From the NCBI RefSeq assembly GCF_003633685.1, contig NZ_RBKT01000001.1, positions 2,914,001 to 2,978,000 on the forward strand: a DNA stretch of 64,000 nucleotides, written 5' to 3'. This stretch comes from Micromonospora pisi (GTDB lineage: Bacteria; Actinomycetota; Actinomycetes; Mycobacteriales; Micromonosporaceae). A program made the position numbers and the translations under genes. Shown here in pieces: positions 49,144 through 58,179 of the stretch. A model generated the notes under the pieces. The model was not told the DNA's origin. It worked only from the letters and a program-made list of their open reading frames with translations, and made no database searches. How positions within the stretch are numbered: the stretch's first letter is position 1; the number at the start of each line of letters is the position of its first letter.

Positions 49144-51030
49144 ATGGCCGAGCGGGACCAGCCGGGCTTGGCGAGACGCGACGGAGGTTCCCGCCACCGC
49201 GCCGCCAGCCCGCGCGGCAGCGCCACCGAGGCCGCGGGGTTGCCCGCGACCCGGGCCGGCGGCAACGAGCCCGGTCGGCTCGCCCCGGTGCTCGGCAAGA
49301 TGGCCCGCGCGGCGCGCGCGAGCGAACCGGCCCTCTTCGGACTGCTGCGCAACCGGCGCCAGGTGGTGATCGGGCTCGGCGCGGCAGCCGTCGCCACCGG
49401 CGCGGTCGGCTCGGCCGCCGCCGTACTCGGCGGGGGTGGTGGGATCGCCGCCGCCGTGAGCGACCAGGCCACCTCGACCCGGTCGCCCCGGGACGCGGGC
49501 GCGTTCGCCGACCGCGACGCCAGCTACAGCCAGTCCCTCGGCGAATCGATCAACTTCGGCGCGGCCGGGATCTCCGACACCCCGGCCAAGGCTGCCAAGG
49601 CGGCGCTCGCGGCGACACCGCGCTTTCCCAACCCGCTCAGCCGTGACCCCGTGCAGCACCTGCTGCGGCGGGCCACCTTCGGCCCCACCCGGACCGAGGC
49701 CGACGCGGTCCGGGCCATCGGCGTCGACGCCTGGATCGAACAGCAGCTCGACCCCGGCAAGCTCGCCGACCCGGTCGGCGAGCAGGTGGCCGGCGCGTTC
49801 CCCACGGTGAACATGTCGACCGCGCAGATCCGTCGGGCGGTCAAGGAGTTCGACTGGGCCGCCCAGTACGAGCTCGGCCACGCCACCCTGGCCCGACAGT
49901 TCTGGAGCAGCCGTCAGCTCTTCGAGGTGATGGTGGACTTCTGGTCCAACCACCTGAACGTGACCAACCCGTTCGACGGCGGCTGGGACGTACGGACCTC
50001 GTTCGACAGCCAGGTGATCCGTAAACACGCGCTCGGCAGGTTCTCCGACATGCTCACCGCCAGCGCCCGCAACCCGGCCATGCTGCGTTACCTCAACAAC
50101 AACGAGTCGCACCGTCGCTCGGTGAACGAGAACTACGGCCGCGAACTGCTGGAACTGCACACGGTCGGGATCGACGGCGGTTACACCGAGAAAGACGTAC
50201 GCAACAGCGCGTACATCATGACGGGCCGGACCGTGACCAACGCGGGCGAGTTCCGGTACGAGGCCGACCGGCACTGGATCGACCCGGTCAAGGTGCTCGG
50301 CTTCACCGACAAGAACCCGTCCCGCGCCAAGGGACTCCAGGTCGGCGACCGCTACCTGCAGTATCTCGCCACCCACGAGGCGACCGCGAAGAACATCGCC
50401 CGCAAGCTCGCCGTACGGTTCGTCGCCGACACCCCGCCACACAACCTGGTGCAGCGGCTCGCCGAGACGTACCTGGCCAACGGCACCGCGATCGCGCCGG
50501 TGCTGCGGGTCCTCTTCCGGTCCCAGGAGTTCTGGATCGCCACCGGGCTCAAGGCCCGCCGGCCGCTGGAGAACTTCGTCGCCACCGCCCGTTCGCTCGG
50601 CATCGCACCCGGCTCCGACACCCGCGCCGGAATCGAGGGGCTCTACCGGATGACCCAGCGCTTCGGGCAGCCGCCACTGGGCTGGGTACCGCCGAACGGC
50701 TACCCCGACGTCGCGGCGGCGTGGCGGTCGGCCCATGCCACGCTGGCGATCTGGAACAGCCACCGGGCGCTGGTGCAGGGCTCCCAGCGCGGGCTGTCGT
50801 ACCCGAAGCCGGAAGGGCTGGTCGGCAAGCGCCCGCCCACCACCGGCCAGTACCTCGACGCCCTCGCCGCCCGGCTGTTGCAACAACCGCTGGCCGCCAA
50901 GGACCGCCAGGCGCTGCTGACCTTCCTCGGCTCGAAGGAGGGTACGACGGTGAAGAACGCCACCCTGGGCGGCAAGATCGAGCACCTGGCTCCGCTCTTC
51001 CTCGACTCGATCTACCACGCGCTGCGCTGA
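49144..51030 (+). CDS. DUF1800 family secreted protein
   Basis: A 628-residue exported protein. The N-terminus is disordered and basic (1-65), followed by an export helix near 75-100. The DUF1800 domain spans about 165-625, with typical HLLRRATFGPTRTEADAVRA, DFWSNHLNVTN, ENYGRELLELHTVGIDGGYT and IARKLAVRFVADTPP motifs. The function is not established; it always occurs with DUF1501, as here. The ATG starts right after AATGGCC context with no strong ribosome site. The next gene starts 10 bp after the stop, so both are an operon. Confidence 0.9.
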   Translation: MAERDQPGLARRDGGSRHRAASPRGSATEAAGLPATRAGGNEPGRLAPVLGKMARAARASEPALFGLLRNRRQVVIGLGAAAVATGAVGSAAAVLGGGGGIAAAVSDQATSTRSPRDAGAFADRDASYSQSLGESINFGAAGISDTPAKAAKAALAATPRFPNPLSRDPVQHLLRRATFGPTRTEADAVRAIGVDAWIEQQLDPGKLADPVGEQVAGAFPTVNMSTAQIRRAVKEFDWAAQYELGHATLARQFWSSRQLFEVMVDFWSNHLNVTNPFDGGWDVRTSFDSQVIRKHALGRFSDMLTASARNPAMLRYLNNNESHRRSVNENYGRELLELHTVGIDGGYTEKDVRNSAYIMTGRTVTNAGEFRYEADRHWIDPVKVLGFTDKNPSRAKGLQVGDRYLQYLATHEATAKNIARKLAVRFVADTPPHNLVQRLAETYLANGTAIAPVLRVLFRSQEFWIATGLKARRPLENFVATARSLGIAPGSDTRAGIEGLYRMTQRFGQPPLGWVPPNGYPDVAAAWRSAHATLAIWNSHRALVQGSQRGLSYPKPEGLVGKRPPTTGQYLDALAARLLQQPLAAKDRQALLTFLGSKEGTTVKNATLGGKIEHLAPLFLDSIYHALR

Positions 51031-51040
51031 GGAGAGACCA

Positions 51041-52435
51041 ATGACGCAGGAGAATCCTCAGCCGCCGGACGGCAACCCGCCGTACCACCCCGACGACGCG
51101 CCCCCGCGTCCCCGTACCGCACAGGAGCTGCGCCGGCACGGCCCGAACCTGGCCGAGGCGGCGATCCGGGTGCAGGCCGAGTCGGTCACCGGGGAGCTGA
51201 CCGAACAGCGGGACCGCTGGCGGCACGGTTTCACCCGACGCCGGGTGATGGCTGGCGCCGGCGCGGTCGGCGTGGCCAGCCTCGCCGGTCAGATCGCCAC
51301 CACCCGGGTCGCGTTCGGCGCGCCCGCCACCACCAACCGCGCCCTGGTGGTGGTCTTCCTGCGCGGCGGCATGGACGGCCTCTCCGTGGTGGTGCCGCGC
51401 GGCGACCGGAACTACCTCAACGCCCGGCGCAACATCGCCATCCCGGACGGCGCGCTGATCGCCGGGGACAACCGGTTCGGGCTGCACCCGGCCCTCGCCC
51501 CGCTCGAGCCGTTCTGGAAGTCGGGCAGGATGGCCGCGGTGCACGCGGTCGCGTCGCCGGACGCCAGCCGCAGCCACTTCCAGGCCCAGGACTGTCTGGA
51601 ACGGGGAGCCGCCTCGACCGGCGTACACACCGGCTGGCTGGACCGGGTGTTGACCGCGCTCGGACCGGGCACCACGTTCCGGGCCATCGCCGAAGGCTCC
51701 GCCCTGCCCCGGTCACTGGTCGGCGGCGAGAACAAGCTGGTGTTGCAGGGCATCCGCGAGTTCGACCTCCAGGGCTTCAGCGGCGTACGGGCCAGCACGC
51801 TGACCGCCTTGAAGGCGCTCTACACCGGCCTGGATGACCACCCACTGGCAACCCAGGCCACCGAGACCCTCGCGTCGATCGCGGCCGCGCGGAAGATCGC
51901 CAGCAAGGACTACCGCTCCACCGCCCAGTGGCCCGGCGGCGGCTTCGCCGACCAACTGCGGGACGTGGCCCGGCTGATCAAAGCGAAGGTGGGGCTGCGG
52001 GTGGCCGCGGTCGACATCGGCGGCTGGGACATGCACACCAACATCGGCGGCCCGGACGGCGGCGACATGCGCAACCGGCTGAACGAACTCGCCAGCGCGC
52101 TCGGCGCGTTCGCCGCCGACCTGGGACCGGCGCTGGACGATGTCTCGGTGGTCACGATGAGCGAGTTCGGTCGCCGGGTCGAGGCGAATGGCAGTTCCGG
52201 CACCGACCACGGGCACGGCGGGTTGATGCTGCTGCTCGGCGGTGGCATGAACGGCGGCAAGGTGCACGGGCGTTGGCCGGGGCTCGGCGCCGGCGCGCTG
52301 GACCAGGGTGACCTGGCCGGCGCCAACGACTATCGGGACGTACTGGCCGAGCTGCTCAGGTCCCGGCTCGGCGTCGCCGACCACAAACCCATCTTCCCCG
52401 GCCTCAAGCACAAGGAGATCGGCGTTTTCCGCTAG
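51041..52435 (+). CDS. DUF1501 family Tat-exported protein
   Basis: A 464-residue protein. A long hydrophilic N-terminus precedes a Tat-type signal (FTRRRVMAGAGAVGVASLAG, about 64-83). The DUF1501 alkaline-phosphatase-like domain follows with VVFLRGGMDGLSVVVP (residues near 102-117), SRSHFQAQD, IGGWDMHTNIGG and GTDHGHGGLMLLLGGG. The metal-binding Asp/His pattern of the superfamily (DMHTN, TDHGHGG) is intact. Presumed to work with the DUF1800 protein at the cell surface, possibly in sulfatase- or phosphatase-like chemistry; unproven. Confidence 0.9.
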   Translation: MTQENPQPPDGNPPYHPDDAPPRPRTAQELRRHGPNLAEAAIRVQAESVTGELTEQRDRWRHGFTRRRVMAGAGAVGVASLAGQIATTRVAFGAPATTNRALVVVFLRGGMDGLSVVVPRGDRNYLNARRNIAIPDGALIAGDNRFGLHPALAPLEPFWKSGRMAAVHAVASPDASRSHFQAQDCLERGAASTGVHTGWLDRVLTALGPGTTFRAIAEGSALPRSLVGGENKLVLQGIREFDLQGFSGVRASTLTALKALYTGLDDHPLATQATETLASIAAARKIASKDYRSTAQWPGGGFADQLRDVARLIKAKVGLRVAAVDIGGWDMHTNIGGPDGGDMRNRLNELASALGAFAADLGPALDDVSVVTMSEFGRRVEANGSSGTDHGHGGLMLLLGGGMNGGKVHGRWPGLGAGALDQGDLAGANDYRDVLAELLRSRLGVADHKPIFPGLKHKEIGVFR

Positions 52436-52585
52436 GCGTACCCGCCGTCGACGTACGTGGAAACCCCTCTCCTCTGGAGCTGAGTGCGTGTCGCCACGCC
52501 GGGACCGCGTTTCCCCGCCTGACCGCGCTGGGTAACGGAGTCGTCAGGCGCTGATCTCGGCGCGACGGCAACGACGGAACGGCGG

Positions 52586-53878
52586 GTGGTGGCGATGGCC
52601 GGCATTGTGGCGATGGCCCAGGGCGCGGCGGTTTCCCAGGAGACGGCGGCACGCACGCCTGCGCAGCCGGCGGCCGAGGTTCCGGCCGAACAGCCGGGAC
52701 TGCGTACGGTCGGGGTCGAGGAGGAGTTCCTGCTCGTCGACCCGGATACCGGGGTGGCCGTACCCGCGGTCGACCGGGTGCTGGAGCGGGTGCCGGAGGA
52801 GCTACGTGGCCAGGTGCAGCACGAGTTCCAGACCAGCCAGATCGAGATCGGCAGCCCGCCCGGACTGGAACTGGGCGCGCTGCGCCACTCGCTCGGGCTG
52901 CTCCGGGCCGGTCTGTCCGACGCCGCCGAGGCGGCCGGCGTACGGCTGGTCGCGGTCGGTGCCGGGCTGGTCGACGGGCCGGTTCCACCGGTCTTCGACA
53001 ACCCCCGGTTCCACCGGATGGTCGAGCAGTTCGGCCCGTTGGTGGACGGGCCGGGCAACAACGGCATGCACGTGCACGTCGGGATCCCCGACCCGGAAAC
53101 CGGCGTACGGGTGCTCAACCACCTGCGTCCCTGGTTGCCGATCCTGCACGCGGTGACCACCAACTCCCCGTTCCACGCCGGGCTCGACACCGGGTACGCG
53201 AGTTGGCGTTCGGTGCTCTGGGAGCGCTGGCCCTCCGTCGCGCCGACCCCGTGGCTGGAGTCGTACGCGCACTACCAGTGGCTGGTCGACCAGCTCGTCT
53301 CGACCGGCATGCTGCTCGACGAGGGGATGGTCTACTGGTACGCCCGGCTCTCCGCGCACTACCCCACGGTGGAGGTCAGGATCGGTGACGTGTGCCCGAG
53401 CCTGGACGACACCATCCTGGTCGCGGCGCTGGTCCGGTCGCTCGTCGGCACCGCGATCAGCGATGTCGAGCAGGGCCGCGAGGCGGTGCAGATCGATCAT
53501 CACCTGCTCACCGCCGCGCACTGGCGGGCGGCGCACGACGGGCTGGACGGGCTCGCCGTCGACCCGGTACGCGGCGGCACCATGCCGGCGTGGGAGCTGC
53601 TGGAGAAGCTGGTCGACCGGGTACGGCCGGAGCTGGACCGCCACGGTGACCTGCCCGAGGTGACCGCGCAACTGGACCGGCTACGCCGGGACGGGACCGG
53701 CGCCGACCGGCAGCGCGCGGCGTACGCCCGCCGGGGTGAGCTCTCCGACGTCATCGCCGACCTGGCCCGACAGACCCGCGGCGGCGACACCGATCGGCAC
53801 CCGGGCGATCGTGCCGAGCCTCACCCGGGCAACCGTGCCGAACAGCAGCGCCGCGACCTTGCCGAACAGCGACAATGA
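52586..53878 (+). CDS. YbdK-type glutamate-cysteine ligase family enzyme
   Basis: A 430-residue carboxylate-amine ligase of the YbdK/GCS2 family. The key N-terminal motif is LRTVGVEEEFLLVDPDTG (about 38-55), followed by QHEFQTSQIEIGSPPG, NNGMHVHVGIPD with metal-binding residues, and VEVRIGDVCPSLDDT. It makes gamma-glutamyl amide bonds; in actinomycetes relatives serve ergothioneine (EgtA) or unknown roles. The C-terminus is a disordered His/Arg repeat (DRHPGDRAEPHPGNRAEQ). The start is uncertain: GTG 52586 or ATG 52595 are both possible. The FAD reductase gene starts 3 bp after its stop. Confidence 0.85.
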   Translation: MVAMAGIVAMAQGAAVSQETAARTPAQPAAEVPAEQPGLRTVGVEEEFLLVDPDTGVAVPAVDRVLERVPEELRGQVQHEFQTSQIEIGSPPGLELGALRHSLGLLRAGLSDAAEAAGVRLVAVGAGLVDGPVPPVFDNPRFHRMVEQFGPLVDGPGNNGMHVHVGIPDPETGVRVLNHLRPWLPILHAVTTNSPFHAGLDTGYASWRSVLWERWPSVAPTPWLESYAHYQWLVDQLVSTGMLLDEGMVYWYARLSAHYPTVEVRIGDVCPSLDDTILVAALVRSLVGTAISDVEQGREAVQIDHHLLTAAHWRAAHDGLDGLAVDPVRGGTMPAWELLEKLVDRVRPELDRHGDLPEVTAQLDRLRRDGTGADRQRAAYARRGELSDVIADLARQTRGGDTDRHPGDRAEPHPGNRAEQQRRDLAEQRQ

Positions 53879-53881
53879 GAT

Positions 53882-55255
53882 ATGGCTGATCGACTGATCG
53901 TGATCGGCGGGGACGCCGCTGGCATGTCCGCGGCGTCCCAGGCGCGTCGCCGTAGGGACCGGGACGACTTGGAGATCATCGCCTTCGAACGGGGACACTT
54001 CACGTCGTACTCGGCCTGTGGCATCCCGTACTGGATCAGCGGGCTGGTCGACTACAACGAGTTGATCATTCGCGATCCGGAGACGCACCGCAGGGAGCAC
54101 CAGATCGACGTACGGCTGCGCCACGAGGTCGTCAAGATCGACCTGGACCGGCGCGAGGTGGTCGCACGGGACCTGGAGAACGGCGGGCGCGAGGTCCGGG
54201 AGAGCTTCGACGAGCTGGTGTACGCGGCCGGCGCGGTGCCGACCGTGCCCGACTGGGCGCGGACCGACGCCGGTGGGGTCTTCGGGGTGCAGACCCTGGA
54301 CGACGGCAAGGCGCTGCGGCACTGGCTCGAAGGGGACCCGAAGCCGAAACGGGCGGTCGTCGTCGGCGGCGGTTACATCGGAGTCGAGATGGCCGAGGCG
54401 ATGATCGAACGTGGGCTCGCGGTGACCCTGGTCGAGCGGGGCGAGCAGCCGATGTCCACGGTTGACCCGGACATGGGCCGGATGGTCCGCGACGCGCTCG
54501 ACGGGCTCGGCATCGACGTACGCACCGGGGTGACCATCACCGGCCTGACCACCGAGGGGGGCCGGGTCTCCGGCGTACGCACCAGCGAGGTCACGATCCC
54601 GGCGGACGTGGTGGTGCTCGGGACCGGCGTACGCCCGAACGTCCGGCTCGCGGCTGAGGCCGGCCTGCCGATCGGCCCGACCGGCGGCATCCGTACCGAC
54701 CTGCGGATGCGGGTGATCGGCGCACCGGGGGTCTGGGCGGCCGGTGACTGTGTCGAGACCCTGCACAAGACAACCGGTCAGCCGGTCTACGTACCACTCG
54801 GTACGCACGCCAACAAGCAGGGCCGGGTCGCCGGCATCAACATCGGTGGCGGGTACGCCACCTTCCCGGGTGTCATCGGCACCGCCGTGACCCGGGTCTG
54901 CGACCTGGAGGTGGCCCGGACCGGGCTGCTGGAGCCGGAGGCGCGGATCGCCGGGTTCGAGTTCATCACGGTGACGGTCGAGTCGACCAGTACCGCCAGC
55001 TACTTCCCCGACGCCGCGAAGATGACGGTCAAGCTGATCGCCGAGAAGGGCACCGGACGGCTGCTCGGCGCGCAGATCGTCGGTCGGTCCCAGTCCGCGA
55101 AGCGGATAGACACCCTGGCCGTGGCGCTCTGGAACAAGATGACCGTGGACGAGATGTCGATGCTCGATCTCGGTTACGCACCTCCGTACTCCCCCGTCTG
55201 GGACCCGGTCCTGGTCGCCGCCCGCAAAGCCGTCGACATCCTCCACTCGACGTAA
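53882..55255 (+). CDS. CoA-disulfide-reductase-like FAD oxidoreductase
   Basis: A 457-residue pyridine nucleotide-disulfide oxidoreductase. The N-terminal FAD motif is VIGGDAAGMSAASQARRR, with a single redox Cys in SYSACGIPYW (about Cys47) as in CoA-disulfide reductase/NADH peroxidase. The NAD(P)H motif is VVVGGGYIGVEMAE (about 160-173), and the GD of the second FAD site is in GVWAAGDCVE. The dimerisation domain ends the protein. It may reduce CoA disulfide, mycothiol-related disulfides or persulfides. It follows the YbdK-type gene by 3 bp, hinting at thiol metabolism. Its stop codon lies in palindrome copy 3. Confidence 0.88.
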   Translation: MADRLIVIGGDAAGMSAASQARRRRDRDDLEIIAFERGHFTSYSACGIPYWISGLVDYNELIIRDPETHRREHQIDVRLRHEVVKIDLDRREVVARDLENGGREVRESFDELVYAAGAVPTVPDWARTDAGGVFGVQTLDDGKALRHWLEGDPKPKRAVVVGGGYIGVEMAEAMIERGLAVTLVERGEQPMSTVDPDMGRMVRDALDGLGIDVRTGVTITGLTTEGGRVSGVRTSEVTIPADVVVLGTGVRPNVRLAAEAGLPIGPTGGIRTDLRMRVIGAPGVWAAGDCVETLHKTTGQPVYVPLGTHANKQGRVAGINIGGGYATFPGVIGTAVTRVCDLEVARTGLLEPEARIAGFEFITVTVESTSTASYFPDAAKMTVKLIAEKGTGRLLGAQIVGRSQSAKRIDTLAVALWNKMTVDEMSMLDLGYAPPYSPVWDPVLVAARKAVDILHST

Positions 55256-55305
55256 GGAAGGGCCCCTTGTTAACGCATAGCGTTAAGAAGGGGCCCTTCC
55301 TTACG
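55251..55305. repeat. Dispersed long palindrome, copy 3
   Basis: A 55-bp nearly perfect palindrome: 18-bp outer arms CGTAAGGAAGGGCCCCTT / AAGGGGCCCTTCCTTACG and an inner stem TTAACG-CATAG-CGTTAA region. It includes the TAA stop codon of the FAD oxidoreductase gene, so it can act as its terminator. Confidence 0.92.
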
Positions 55306-55426
55306 TGGGAACGGAGGCCGGCGAACATGTCGGTGGGGGTGGTTACGGTCTGGGGCGTTGGTGCGTCGGTGTTTTCGCCCGGCGCGAGTCACGCCACCAG
55401 TCACTCCACCCCCGGAGGCTTCGCCG

Positions 55427-56851
55427 ATGTCCCAGGAGAAGACGTACCTCGAACTGTCCGAGGCCGACGGCACCTCGCACAAGTTCTACGAGGTGACCAT
55501 CGACGGCGCGGAACTGACGGTCCGCTACGGCCGGATCGGCGACACCGGCCAGGTGAAGCGGAGCAGCTTCGCCAGCGCGGAACGGGCCCGGCTGGAGGCG
55601 TCCCGCAAGGTCGGCGAGAAGGTACGTAAGGGCTACGCCCCGGCCGTGCCGGGGGTACGGCAGAAGCGCAGCGTCTCCCGTCGCCAGATCGTCAGTGTCC
55701 GCTCCACCGCCCGGCGCGCCCCGGTGCTCTGGCGTTACGACTCGGGTGCTCCGGCGTTCGGCATCTTCGTCGATCGCGACGGCTGCCTGGTAGGCAACGA
55801 ACGCGGGGTGATCACCGCGTTGAACCACAACGCCGAGGTGATGCAGCAGTACCGGCTGCCCGACGGGGTGAAGTGCATCGTCGCCGACGACGACTGGCGG
55901 TACGCCGGCTGCGATGACGGCAACGTCTACGACATCTCCGGCAAGGTGCCCCGGCTGGCGTACCGGATCGCCGACGACATCGACATCTACTGGCTGGACA
56001 TCCACGACGGAGTGCTCGGGGTCTCGGACTCCGGCGGCGGCATCGCCTCGATCGACCACGAGGACGAGTTCCTCTGGCGGCGGCAGGGCAACGGTTCGAG
56101 CGGCTGGATGGTGCGGTGCGACGCGGACGCCGTACACCATGGTCATTCCCGTGGGGTGACCAGCTACGACTGGCGGACCGGCCGTGAGGTGTGGCACCAG
56201 TCGACCGGTGCGGTCCTCTTCGGCTGGCAGGAGCCCGGCACCCTGTACGCGGGCACGGCCACGAACCAGGTGGCCCGGCTGAGCAAGGACGGCCGGTTCG
56301 AGCGGACCTACCGCTGTGACGCCGCGGTCTACTCCTGCGCGACGGCGGCGGACGGCGAGTTCGTCTTCGCCGGGGACAGCCACTCGTCGATCTACTGCTT
56401 CGACTCGGCCGGCAACCGGCTCTGGAAGCTCGGCACCGGCTGCGGCTCGGCCTACTCCATGCAGTATCACGACGAGCGGCTCTATCTGGTCACCACGACC
56501 GGGGCGCTGGCCTGCGTCGACGCCAGCGAGGCGGCGATCCGGGCCGCGGAGCAGGGCACCGTGCCCGACGTGGTGGACGTGAAGGCACCGCCCCGGATGC
56601 CGGCGGTCCCGGTCTCCACCACCGTCGAGGTGGTCCACGATCAGGACGACGGGGTGCTGGTGGAGTGCGTCGAGGAGGGTGGCCGGCTGCGCATCCACGT
56701 TCTCACGCCGGGTTTTCGGCGGGACTGGCTGGTCCAGTTTCCCAAGGGCATTCGTGAGCCGCGGGCCCGCTATCTGGTCTCGGAGGTCCGGGAGTCGGGC
56801 CGTGGCGGTTTCTACCGGGCGTACGGGGACATCCGTCGTCTGCGCGGCTGA
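55427..56851 (+). CDS. WGR domain fused to a beta-propeller-like repeat domain
   Basis: A 474-residue cytosolic protein. Residues about 4-75 are a WGR domain (KTYLELSEADGTSHKFYEVT, VRYGRIGDTGQVK), known to bind DNA ends in PARPs. A basic linker (about 78-105) leads to a repeat region (about 110-395) of WD/PQQ-like blades with recurring D-x-x-x-x-G...W or Y patterns, suggesting a propeller. The C-terminus (about 400-474) is a separate small domain. GGAGG precedes ATG 55427. No PARP or AAA partner is nearby. A DNA- or nucleotide-recognition scaffold is plausible; the role is unknown. Confidence 0.82.
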   Translation: MSQEKTYLELSEADGTSHKFYEVTIDGAELTVRYGRIGDTGQVKRSSFASAERARLEASRKVGEKVRKGYAPAVPGVRQKRSVSRRQIVSVRSTARRAPVLWRYDSGAPAFGIFVDRDGCLVGNERGVITALNHNAEVMQQYRLPDGVKCIVADDDWRYAGCDDGNVYDISGKVPRLAYRIADDIDIYWLDIHDGVLGVSDSGGGIASIDHEDEFLWRRQGNGSSGWMVRCDADAVHHGHSRGVTSYDWRTGREVWHQSTGAVLFGWQEPGTLYAGTATNQVARLSKDGRFERTYRCDAAVYSCATAADGEFVFAGDSHSSIYCFDSAGNRLWKLGTGCGSAYSMQYHDERLYLVTTTGALACVDASEAAIRAAEQGTVPDVVDVKAPPRMPAVPVSTTVEVVHDQDDGVLVECVEEGGRLRIHVLTPGFRRDWLVQFPKGIREPRARYLVSEVRESGRGGFYRAYGDIRRLRG

Positions 56852-56976
56852 GTCGCCGGTCTCCAGGCCGGCCGGCCCCGGGTGGCCCGGGAACGGATCA
56901 CCCCACACCGCCACTTCCTACCGCTTAGTGTCTGTTTACGGCGATAACGGTGGACCGGCGGCGGGTGGGGTGATCG

Positions 56977-58173
56977 ATGGCGACGGGCGGCGCCCGGGTG
57001 ACGGCCTCGACCTCCGAGGATGCGCAGCGGCCGGCTTTCCTGGAACTCTTCTTCGACCTGGTCTACGTCGCCGCCCTGCTCGGGCTCGCGACAAAGCTCG
57101 GCGACAAGATGAGCTGGGCAAGCATCGGTCAGACCATGACGCTGCTGCTGGCGTTCACGATGATCTGGGCACTGACCGCCTGGGCGGGGAACAGGTTCGA
57201 CCCGACCCAGCCGCTGATCCAGCCGCTGGTGCTCGGGGTGATGGCGGCCAGTCTGCTGCTGGCCGCCGCGATCCCCGACGCGTACGGCGACCGCAGCCTG
57301 CTGTTCGCGATCACGTACGTGACGATCCACCTCACGTCGAGCTTCTACTACGGCGTGATCGAGCGGCACGGCCCGTCGGCGACTCGCGGGCGCCGGGTCT
57401 TTTTCTGGGAGTCCATCGCCGGCGTCGGCTGGATCGTCGGCGCACTGCTCGGCGGCACGTCTCAAGGGGTGCTCTGGGCGACGGCGGTCGGCATCGAGTA
57501 CCTCGGCGCCGCGTTCGGCTGGCCCGTACCCCGCGCCGGGCGTTCCCGTTCGCAGGAATGGCGACTGATCGGTGAGCGGATCTCCGAGCGTTACCGGCAG
57601 TTTGTGATCATCGCGCTCGGCGTATCGCTCTTCGTCACCGGAAAGGCATTCGGCGAGACAAAGACCCAGCGGATCGACCAGGCGTGGGCGGTTCTTGTCG
57701 TATTCACGATCACGGTGCTGATGTGGCGGATCTACATCTACCGCGCCGGTGAGCTGATGACGATCGCCATGTTCCGGTCGGCGAATCTGCACCGAATCGG
57801 GCATCTCGCCGCCGCCGTCCACGTGGTGATCGTGGCCGGCATCGTCATCACGGCAGGCACCTGTCAACTCGTCATCGAACACCCGTTGGGCAGGACGCCG
57901 CCGCACTGGATTCCGGCGCTCCTCGGCGGCCCGGCCCTGTTCCTGCTCGGCCGAGGACTGCTCGACTACGTCGTGTTCGGTCGCGTCTCCCGGTCCCGGC
58001 TGGTCGGGCTGGTTCTGCTCGCCGCGGTGGTGCCCACGACGCCCCTGATACCGCCGATCGCGATCACCATCATCGACCTGGTCATCCTTGCCCTGATTGC
58101 GACGGCCAACCTGCTCAGCACCCGAAAGCACCCCCGGGAGCCGAACCCACCGGTGCTGGGCGACCCTTCCTGA
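56977..58173 (+). CDS. Low temperature requirement protein A (LtrA) family, copy 1
   Basis: A 398-residue integral membrane protein of the LtrA family with about 12 helices. The hallmark LELFFDLVYVAALLGLATKL lies at about 18-37, followed by helices with short loops and a conserved HLTSSFYYGV region. The C-terminus is short and polar. LtrA was named in Listeria for growth at low temperature; the biochemical function is unknown. It is convergent with a second LtrA gene (6-bp gap between stops), so the pair is probably an inverted duplication or a two-component system. Confidence 0.88.
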   Translation: MATGGARVTASTSEDAQRPAFLELFFDLVYVAALLGLATKLGDKMSWASIGQTMTLLLAFTMIWALTAWAGNRFDPTQPLIQPLVLGVMAASLLLAAAIPDAYGDRSLLFAITYVTIHLTSSFYYGVIERHGPSATRGRRVFFWESIAGVGWIVGALLGGTSQGVLWATAVGIEYLGAAFGWPVPRAGRSRSQEWRLIGERISERYRQFVIIALGVSLFVTGKAFGETKTQRIDQAWAVLVVFTITVLMWRIYIYRAGELMTIAMFRSANLHRIGHLAAAVHVVIVAGIVITAGTCQLVIEHPLGRTPPHWIPALLGGPALFLLGRGLLDYVVFGRVSRSRLVGLVLLAAVVPTTPLIPPIAITIIDLVILALIATANLLSTRKHPREPNPPVLGDPS

Positions 58174-58179
58174 CGCACC

